A DNA stretch of 17,395 nt from an uncultured Clostridia bacterium (GTDB lineage Bacteria > Bacillota > Clostridia > Oscillospirales > Acutalibacteraceae), in contig CANONE010000028.1 of NCBI GenBank assembly GCA_947567585.1, positions 1 to 17,395 of the forward strand, in the 5' to 3' direction. The position numbers and the translations under genes are program-made. Positions 12,867-17,395 of this stretch are shown in pieces (position 1 is the stretch's first letter; each line of letters opens with the position of its first letter). The notes beneath the pieces were generated by a model, which did not search any database, was not told where the DNA came from, and saw nothing but the letters and a program-made list of their open reading frames with translations.

Positions 12867-12890
12867 TATAAGGCCGCGGGACGCCGCCCC
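12867..12890. repeat. Dispersed palindromic intergenic repeat, copy D
   Basis: TATAAGGCCGCGGGACGCCG plus CCCC in the leader of the yihY operon. It shares the TAAGGCCG core and CGCCGCC with copy B at 977-1000. On the minus strand GGGGCGGCGTCCC is itself a palindrome. A more distant relative may lie at 13104-13126. Confidence 0.45.
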
Positions 12891-12939
12891 TGTCTCGCCT
12901 GCCGCCCCGGCCCGCTTTTTCGTTAAAGAATGGGTGTTT

Positions 12940-12957
12940 CTATGTATTATAACATAG
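12940..12957 (-). promoter_or_regulatory. Extended -10 promoter inside a palindrome, for the yihY-Nudix operon
   Basis: On the minus strand TGTTATAAT (12954-12946) is a perfect extended -10 element; the -35 (TAGTAA at 12974-12969) is poor. The -10 is centred in the perfect inverted repeat CTATGT-ATTATA-ACATAG (12940-12957), which a regulator could use as operator. Transcription would begin near 12939, about 86 bases before the GTG. Confidence 0.5.
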
Positions 12958-13031
12958 CCGCCGGGATTTTACTACACGAAAATAAGAGAAATCCCTCCAA
13001 AACCATCTGCCCCAAAATCCCCCTCGCCACC

Positions 13032-13070
13032 TTGACCGCATCCCCTGTTTGTAGTAAAATGAACCTACAA
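13032..13070 (+). promoter_or_regulatory. Sigma-A promoter for galT with inverted repeat around the -10
   Basis: TTGACC (13032-13037) and TAAAAT (13055-13060) are separated by 17 bases. TTGTAG (13049-13054) and CTACAA (13065-13070) are exact inverted halves flanking the -10, a possible operator. Transcription should start near 13067 and run through galT into the fol genes. Confidence 0.6.
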
Positions 13071-13074
13071 TCCG

Positions 13075-13136
13075 GAACGCGCCTCCGGCTCCGCCCGCAA
13101 AGCCCCGCGCTGGGGCGGCTCTTAGGCGGCGCGTTC
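13075..13136 (+). repeat. Long GC-rich hairpin in the galT leader
   Basis: GAACGCGCC (13075-13083) pairs perfectly with GGCGCGTTC (13128-13136). Inside, CCGCCC pairs with GGGCGG and GCCCC-GCGCT-GGGGC forms a terminal hairpin. The structure ends 8 bases before the galT ribosome site (13144-13151). It has no T-tract and so is not a terminator. It may stabilise the mRNA or be another form of the dispersed GC-rich repeat. Confidence 0.5.
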
Positions 13137-13156
13137 TAGAAACAGGAGGGGTTGCT

Positions 13157-14659
13157 ATGAATGCAAATGTAAACCGGGCTGTCAGCCGCCTGGTAAATTA
13201 CGGGCTGCAGAGGGGCCTGATTGAGCCGGAAGACGCGGCCTATGCGGCCAACCGGATTTTAGCCGTACTAGGAGTGGGAGAATTCGCCCCGGTAAAGGTG
13301 GAGGATGAGCTGCGGTTTCCGGCAGAGCCCCTGGAGGAGCTCTGCCAGTGGGCCGCTGCCAGCGGGAAGCTGGCGGACAACCAAAACGCCTGGGAGCGGT
13401 TTGACACGGAGCTGATGGCCTGCCTGACCCCCCGGCCCTCAGAGGTGGTAAAAAGGTTTTGGGCCCTCTATCGGGAAGACCCCAAGGCCGCTACGGATTA
13501 CTACTATGATCTAAGCCGCGCCAGCAATTACATTCGGGTGGACCGTATTGAAAAGGACCGGCTTTGGATCGCCCCCACCCCCTATGGCGACTTGGTAATC
13601 ACCATCAACCTCTCCAAGCCGGAAAAGGACCCCAAGGCCATTGCCGCCGCCAAAAACGCACCCCAGTCCGGCTACCCGGCCTGCGCCCTGTGCCGGGAAA
13701 ACGAGGGCTTTTTGGGCAGCGCCAACCAAGCGGCCCGGGGCAACCACCGTCTCATTCCCCTTCCGCTGTGCGGGGAAAACTGGTTTTTGCAGTATTCCCC
13801 CTATGTGTACTATAACGAGCACTGCATCGTCCTCAGCGAAGAACACCGGCCCATGAAGGTCAGCCGGGAAAGCTTCCGGCGGCTTTTAGAATTTGTCACT
13901 CTTTTGCCCCACTACTTTTTGGGTTCCAACGCGGACCTGCCCATTGTAGGCGGCTCCATCCTTACCCACGACCACTTCCAGGGGGGCCGCTATGAGTTTC
14001 CCATGGCGAAGGCCCCTCTGCGGGAAGAAGTGGTATTCTCCGGCTTTGAAGACGTAAAGGCGGGGATTGTCAATTGGCCCATGTCCGTCATCCGCCTGCG
14101 GGGGCGAGAAAAGGAAAGGCTGGTGGATCTGGCGGATAGAATCCTCACGGTTTGGCGGGGCTATTCCGACGAAAGCGCGGAGATTCTCTCCCACACCGGG
14201 GACACCCCTCACAATACCATCACCCCCATCGCCCGCCGCCGGGGAGACGAGTATGAGCTGGACCTGGTTCTTCGGAACAACCGCACCACCCAAGAGCACC
14301 CGCTGGGGCTGTTCCATCCCCATGCCGAGTACCACCACATTAAGAAAGAAAACATCGGCCTTATCGAGGTAATGGGTCTGGCCATTCTGCCCCCCCGCCT
14401 GCTGGAGGAGACGGCCCTGCTGGCCGAAGCCCTTAGCGCCCCGGAACGGGCCGGAGAAATTATGGCGCGCCCGGAAATGGAAAAGCACCAAAGCTGGTAC
14501 CAGGAGCTGAAGTCCCGAAACAGAAAGCCCGAAGAGGCCCAAAGAGCCATTCAGGTGGGCATTGGCGAAATTTTTGGTAAAATTCTCGGCAACGCCGGCG
14601 TTTACAAAGACACCCCCCAAGGCCGCGACGCTTTCCGGCGGTTTTGCGGGGCTGTCTAA
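13157..14659 (+). CDS. galT: UDP-glucose--hexose-1-phosphate uridylyltransferase, class II
   Basis: A 500-aa cytoplasmic enzyme of the Leloir pathway, exchanging UMP between UDP-glucose and galactose-1-phosphate. Its length and the N-terminal helical domain mark the Firmicutes class II GalT, not the roughly 350-aa class I. The HIT-like active site is SILTHDHFQGG at residues 267-277: His271-x-His273-x-Gln275, with His273 the expected uridylylated nucleophile. YPACALCREN (about 173-182) and the HNTITPIARR block are also typical. The ATG at 13157 follows AGGAGGGG at 13144-13151. No galK or galE is adjacent. Thirty-four bases after its stop comes folE with no terminator between, so galT appears to lead the folate operon. 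Confidence 0.93.
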   Translation: MNANVNRAVSRLVNYGLQRGLIEPEDAAYAANRILAVLGVGEFAPVKVEDELRFPAEPLEELCQWAAASGKLADNQNAWERFDTELMACLTPRPSEVVKRFWALYREDPKAATDYYYDLSRASNYIRVDRIEKDRLWIAPTPYGDLVITINLSKPEKDPKAIAAAKNAPQSGYPACALCRENEGFLGSANQAARGNHRLIPLPLCGENWFLQYSPYVYYNEHCIVLSEEHRPMKVSRESFRRLLEFVTLLPHYFLGSNADLPIVGGSILTHDHFQGGRYEFPMAKAPLREEVVFSGFEDVKAGIVNWPMSVIRLRGREKERLVDLADRILTVWRGYSDESAEILSHTGDTPHNTITPIARRRGDEYELDLVLRNNRTTQEHPLGLFHPHAEYHHIKKENIGLIEVMGLAILPPRLLEETALLAEALSAPERAGEIMARPEMEKHQSWYQELKSRNRKPEEAQRAIQVGIGEIFGKILGNAGVYKDTPQGRDAFRRFCGAV

Positions 14660-14693
14660 GGCTTAAAGGAATTGTAGGAAGGGGAAGATACCA

Positions 14694-15260
14694 ATGGACA
14701 TGGAGAAAATACAGAAAGCCGTTCGGGAAATTTTGGAGGCGGTTGGGGAGGACCCTCGGAGGGAGGGCCTGCAGGAAACGCCCCAGCGGGTGGCCAGAAT
14801 GTATGGGGAAATTTTCTCGGGCCTTGCCGCCGACCCCAGAGAGCACTTGAAAATATTCCAGGATGAGGGCCGGCATGACGAGCTGGTGCTGGTGCGGGAC
14901 ATTCCTCTTTATTCCGTATGCGAGCATCACCTGCTGCCCTTTACCGGGCGGGCGCACATTGCCTATATCCCAAAAAACGGGCGGATCATCGGGCTTTCGA
15001 AATTCTCCCGGATCGTGGACTGTTTCGCCCGCCGGCCCCAGGTGCAGGAGCGGCTCACCGGGCAGGTGGCGGACTTTCTCTATGACAGTCTGGAGCCCTT
15101 GGGCGTAGCGGTGTTCATGGAGGCCGAGCATCTGTGCATGACCATGCGGGGCGCCCGGGCCGCCGGGGCCCTTACCCGTACCTCCGCTCTGCGGGGCTGT
15201 ATGCGTACCGACGCGAAAACCCGGGCCGAGGTCATGTCCCTGCTGGGAGGGCGGGCATAA
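14694..15260 (+). CDS. folE: GTP cyclohydrolase I
   Basis: A 188-aa enzyme converting GTP to 7,8-dihydroneopterin triphosphate, the first step of folate synthesis; it works as a toroidal decamer in the cytoplasm. Zinc ligands Cys76 and His79 (SVCEHHLLPF) and Cys148 (EHLCMTMRG) are present. So are the GLSKFSRIVDCFARRPQVQERLT substrate block and the R-T-S-A-L-RG C-terminal motif. The length is normal for a bacterial FolE. The ATG at 14694 follows AGGAAGGGG; a second ATG two codons later is possible. The stop TAA shares its last A with the ATG of folP (TAATG), implying translational coupling. Confidence 0.95.
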   Translation: MDMEKIQKAVREILEAVGEDPRREGLQETPQRVARMYGEIFSGLAADPREHLKIFQDEGRHDELVLVRDIPLYSVCEHHLLPFTGRAHIAYIPKNGRIIGLSKFSRIVDCFARRPQVQERLTGQVADFLYDSLEPLGVAVFMEAEHLCMTMRGARAAGALTRTSALRGCMRTDAKTRAEVMSLLGGRA

Positions 15261-16087
15261 TGGCGGCGGGGCATGGCCCTGTCTTTCGGGCTATGGGCCG
15301 GGAGCTGCCCTTAACCCGCACCTATGTAATGGGGATTTTAAACGTGACCCCGGACTCCTTTTCTGACGGCGGCAAATATTTCCAGCCGGAAAAGGCCCTG
15401 GCCCGGGCCCTGGAGATGAAGGAGCAGGGCGCGGACATCATCGATATTGGAGGGCAGTCTACCCGGCCGGGGTACACCGCTGTTTCTCCCAGGGAGGAGT
15501 GGGAGCGGATTCAGGAAACGGTTTCCGCCGTGGTAAAGGGCACGGGGCTCTTGGTGTCGGTGGACACCTTCTACCCCCAAGTGGCCCAAAAAGCCCTGGA
15601 AGCCGGGGCGCACATCATCAACGACGTTGCGGGCTTTCCCCGGGAAATGCTGGAAGCAGCGGCGGGCTCTGGGTGCGGCTGCGTGGTCATGCACCCCTGC
15701 GGCTCCCAGGGAGGAGACATTTTGGATGAGGTTCGAAATTTTTTCCAGCGGCGTCTGGAGGAGGCCGCCCAGCTGGGCATACGGATGGAAAGCCTCTGCT
15801 TGGACCCAGGCGTCGGTTTTGGCAAAAGCCTCCAGGAAAACCTGCGGCTCATCGCCCAGGTGGAAAAGACCCGGATACCTGGGGCCGCGTATTTGATGGC
15901 CGCTTCCCGAAAGCGCGTTACCGGCGCGCCCTGCGGGGACCCGCCCTTTGATGAGCGTCTGCCGGCCACAGTGGCGGCCCACACGGCGGCTATTTTGGGG
16001 GGCGCTGATATGATACGGGTACACGATGTAAAAGAGGGCGTGCAGGCGGCAAGGATGGCCGACGCGCTTAAGAAAAGCCGGAAATAG
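15260..16087 (+). CDS. folP: Dihydropteroate synthase
   Basis: A 275-aa TIM-barrel enzyme joining p-aminobenzoate to 6-hydroxymethyl-dihydropterin diphosphate, the sulfonamide target. The signatures are MGILNVTPDSFSDGG (residues 24-38), DIGGQSTRPG, SVDTFYP, the Asn-Asp of INDVAG, DPGVGFGKS and the C-terminal ASRKR and RVHDV motifs. The ATG at 15260 overlaps the folE stop by one base and has GGAGGG about 8 bases upstream; an ATG at 15293 is an alternative. The frame is open further upstream inside folE, but that extension is not DHPS-like. Fifty-one bases separate it from folB. Confidence 0.95.
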   Translation: MAAGHGPVFRAMGRELPLTRTYVMGILNVTPDSFSDGGKYFQPEKALARALEMKEQGADIIDIGGQSTRPGYTAVSPREEWERIQETVSAVVKGTGLLVSVDTFYPQVAQKALEAGAHIINDVAGFPREMLEAAAGSGCGCVVMHPCGSQGGDILDEVRNFFQRRLEEAAQLGIRMESLCLDPGVGFGKSLQENLRLIAQVEKTRIPGAAYLMAASRKRVTGAPCGDPPFDERLPATVAAHTAAILGGADMIRVHDVKEGVQAARMADALKKSRK

Positions 16088-16138
16088 AGCCGCGGGATTT
16101 TCTGCCGGACACGGCCTAAATAAAATGGGAGAGAGTTT

Positions 16139-16513
16139 ATGATGGATAAAATATATATTAAGGGGCTGGAAATCTTCGCCTATCATGGCGTGAACCCGGA
16201 AGAAAAGGAAAACGGCCAGCCTTTTCTGCTGGACATCACGCTGCATGCCAGCCTGGACAGGGCCCGGCACAGCGACCGTTTGGAGGACACTGTCAACTAT
16301 GCCGCTGTCCGCAAGACGGTGCAGAGGGTCTTTACCGAAACAAAGTATGACCTCATTGAGCGGGCCGCACAGGCGGTTTGCAGCGGGATTCTGGAGGAGC
16401 ACCCCCTGGTAAGCCGGGTGGATTTGCTGCTGAAAAAACCAGAGGCCCCTATGAACGCCCTGTTTGACTATGTGGCAGTGGAGATCTCCGCAGAGAGGGG
16501 GGCTGGACAATGA
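16139..16513 (+). CDS. folB: Dihydroneopterin aldolase
   Basis: A 124-aa enzyme cleaving 7,8-dihydroneopterin to 6-hydroxymethyl-dihydropterin and glycolaldehyde. IYIKGLEIFAYHGVNPEEKENGQPF (residues 5-29) is the family opening, with the conserved Tyr-His-Gly and Glu region. TVNYAAV, LIERAAQAV and the Lys in LLLKKPEAP (the expected catalytic lysine region) follow. The length is standard. The ATG at 16139 has GGGAGAG at 16127-16133; the next codon is also ATG. Its TGA overlaps the folK ATG (ATGA at 16510-16513), so the two are coupled. Confidence 0.94.
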   Translation: MMDKIYIKGLEIFAYHGVNPEEKENGQPFLLDITLHASLDRARHSDRLEDTVNYAAVRKTVQRVFTETKYDLIERAAQAVCSGILEEHPLVSRVDLLLKKPEAPMNALFDYVAVEISAERGAGQ

Positions 16514-16986
16514 AAGCGGTGCTGGGCCTGGGAAGCAATTTGGGGAACCGGGAAGAGAATATCGCCGGGGCGCTGAGCCTTTTAGAAAAGCTGCCGGATA
16601 CCCGCCTGCTGGCGCTCTCCAACATCTATGAGACCGCCCCCTTTGACGTGGGTTCGCCTCAAGACGACTATCTGAACTGCTGCGTGCTTCTTGACACCCA
16701 GCTGCCGCCGGAGGACCTGCTGGACCGATGCCTGGAAGCGGAGGCAAAGCTGGGGCGGGTCCGGCTGGAATACCACGGGGCCAGAACCATGGATATCGAC
16801 CTGCTGCTCTACGAGGGGTTTCAAAGCGACGCCCCCAAGCTTCGGGTGCCTCACCCTGGTATACGGGAGCGGGCTTTTGTCATGGTTCCGCTGTCCGACA
16901 TTTTTCACGACTACACGGCTCTGGGCCTGGACTTCCGCAGCGCTTATGAGAGCGTGGACAAAGCCGGGATCCGGCTGTATAAGTGA
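16510..16986 (+). CDS. folK: 2-amino-4-hydroxy-6-hydroxymethyldihydropteridine diphosphokinase
   Basis: A 158-aa kinase transferring diphosphate from ATP to 6-hydroxymethyl-dihydropterin, supplying the FolP substrate. GLGSNLGNREENI opens the protein, SNIYETAPF follows at about 37-45, and the two-Asp metal motif is in RTMDIDLLLYE (about 92-102). PHPGIRERAFVMVPL is the closing signature. It starts with the ATGA overlap on folB. It is the last gene of the folE-P-B-K set; no terminator follows. Within about 5 bases of its stop the sequence becomes the truncated end of an opposing pseudogene, so the natural 3' flank seems to have been lost. Confidence 0.94.
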   Translation: MKAVLGLGSNLGNREENIAGALSLLEKLPDTRLLALSNIYETAPFDVGSPQDDYLNCCVLLDTQLPPEDLLDRCLEAEAKLGRVRLEYHGARTMDIDLLLYEGFQSDAPKLRVPHPGIRERAFVMVPLSDIFHDYTALGLDFRSAYESVDKAGIRLYK

Positions 16987-16991
16987 CCTTT

Positions 16992-17202
16992 CAAGCGAAG
17001 ACTGCCGGGGAGCATACAGTTCATGGCCTCGCAGGGCAGCCCGGACTCTGCCAGCGCGGCCTTTGCCTGCATGAACTCTGCCGGGGGCATGGCCGCTATA
17101 GCGTTCAATGCGGTTTCGATGTAGTCAAATCCAGCTTGGGCCAAAACAGGCGCATGGCCCAAAGCCGTGCATATACGCCGTGCATATACCCAGTTTGATC
17201 AT
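16992..17202 (-). pseudogene. Broken sugar phosphate isomerase/epimerase, N-terminal remnant
   Basis: The minus-strand ATG at 17202, with GGAGG six bases upstream, opens MIKLGICTAYMHG and then loses frame. In another frame the sequence continues GHAPVLAQAGFDYIETALN and on to CEAMNCMLPGSLRL. This is a typical first third of a TIM-barrel sugar isomerase/epimerase. The break is a 13-bp tandem duplication (GCCGTGCATATAC at 17164-17176 and again at 17177-17189, plus-strand reading). Removing one copy restores one continuous frame, MIKLGICTALGHAPV. The remaining two thirds of the gene are absent; homology stops about 5 bases from the folK stop. The promoter/operator region upstream (17300-17381) is still recognisable. 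Confidence 0.75.
17164..17189. repeat. 13-bp exact tandem duplication
   Basis: GCCGTGCATATAC occurs twice in direct succession. Because 13 is not a multiple of 3, it shifts the frame of the minus-strand isomerase remnant. Deleting one unit restores the frame. Confidence 0.9.
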
Positions 17203-17235
17203 AGAAAACCTCCGCCTAAGAATACAGGTTCTAAG

Positions 17236-17356
17236 TCTGATAGGAGTCTTCCGGACCTTCCGCAAGGCGAAAGATAAGCCCCTCAGCGGAGAGGAAAACT
17301 CTCAAATGTACGCTTTGCGCATATTTATAACATAAATCTGATTGGAGTTTTCCGGA
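17236..17356. repeat. Imperfect direct repeat flanking the duplicated operators
   Basis: TCTGATAGGAGTCTTCCGGA (17236-17255) recurs as TCTGATTGGAGTTTTCCGGA (17337-17356), 18 of 20 identical and 101 bases apart. Each is followed by a GC-type palindrome: CTTCCGCAAGGCG after the first (decayed) and the 17-bp operator after the second. This suggests an older third copy of the regulatory unit. Confidence 0.6.
17307..17332 (-). promoter_or_regulatory. Inner promoter/operator copy (P2) of the isomerase remnant
   Basis: On the minus strand TGTTATAAA (17332-17324) is an extended -10, followed at once by the operator-like sequence 17323-17307. That sequence is 15 of 17 identical to the outer operator but no longer fully palindromic (TATGCGC-AAA-GCGTACA). 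Confidence 0.5.
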
Positions 17357-17381
17357 TGTACGCTTTGCGTACATTATAGCA
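17357..17381 (-). promoter_or_regulatory. Outer promoter/operator copy (P1) of the isomerase remnant
   Basis: On the minus strand TGCTATAAT (17381-17373) is a perfect extended -10; a -35 at 17 bases would fall outside the window. Its last base begins the perfect palindrome TGTACGC-AAA-GCGTACA (17373-17357), covering the expected transcription start. The whole unit lies 50 bases from the inner copy. Confidence 0.6.
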
Positions 17382-17395
17382 TACTTCGGACGCAA

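Noticed and set aside
15134..15259. Upstream extension of folP within folE
   Set aside because: Out of frame with folE and not DHPS-like; the TAATG overlap at 15258-15262 with a ribosome site marks the real start.
15338..16747. 469-codon minus-strand open frame opposite folP, folB and folK
   Set aside because: It spans three well-supported genes on the other strand, is rich in Pro, Gly and Arg, and matches nothing.

Overview
The window looks like chromosomal DNA from a GC-rich, spore-forming Clostridia member, probably Oscillospiraceae/Ruminococcaceae-like and perhaps from the gut. This is inferred from the cwlJ-gerQ spore germination pair, a class II (Firmicutes-type) GalT, strong AGGAGG-type ribosome binding sites and sigma-A-like promoters. 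No rRNA, tRNA, CRISPR array, integrase or transposase gene was recognised.

Layout. Positions 1-450 are mostly non-coding. They hold a plus-strand terminator, a near-consensus promoter firing leftward into a hairpin-rich leader that leaves the window, and a short minus-strand reading frame resembling a phage tail repeat. Next come cwlJ and gerQ (547-1485, +), closed by a 15-bp terminator hairpin. On the minus strand are a CBS-pair protein with a HEPN-like RNase motif (1535-2260) and a 1052-aa membrane protein (2354-5512) joining two GT-C glycosyltransferase modules through a discoidin-like domain. A LacZ-type beta-galactosidase (5777-8812, +) is followed by its own promoter, operator and a roughly 400-nt leader, then an RNHCP zinc protein (9233-9694) and a TIM-barrel sugar isomerase (9707-10615). 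A minus-strand operon carries a YihY/BrkB membrane protein and two tandemly duplicated Nudix hydrolases (12853 down to 10838). The right third is a plus-strand run galT-folE-folP-folB-folK (13157-16986). After folK, on the minus strand, lies a wrecked sugar isomerase gene behind a duplicated promoter/operator.

How the genes work together. LacZ and GalT are two steps of lactose/galactose use, although they lie 4 kb apart under separate promoters. FolE, FolP, FolB and FolK give four steps of dihydropteroate synthesis, from GTP to the pterin-pABA adduct, and appear co-transcribed with galT. CwlJ and GerQ act together in spore cortex lysis at germination.

Most interesting places. (1) The RNHCP leader, where one CCTCC segment can pair either with an upstream GGAGG or with the gene's own Shine-Dalgarno, just after a 9-codon leader ORF and a possible attenuator. 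(2) The right edge, where a 13-bp tandem duplication is visibly the frameshifting lesion in an isomerase gene, and where its promoter plus 17-bp palindromic operator are duplicated at a 50-bp period. (3) The HEPN-CBS protein. (4) The fused double GT-C enzyme. All functional assignments come from motif recognition by eye; no database search was possible.
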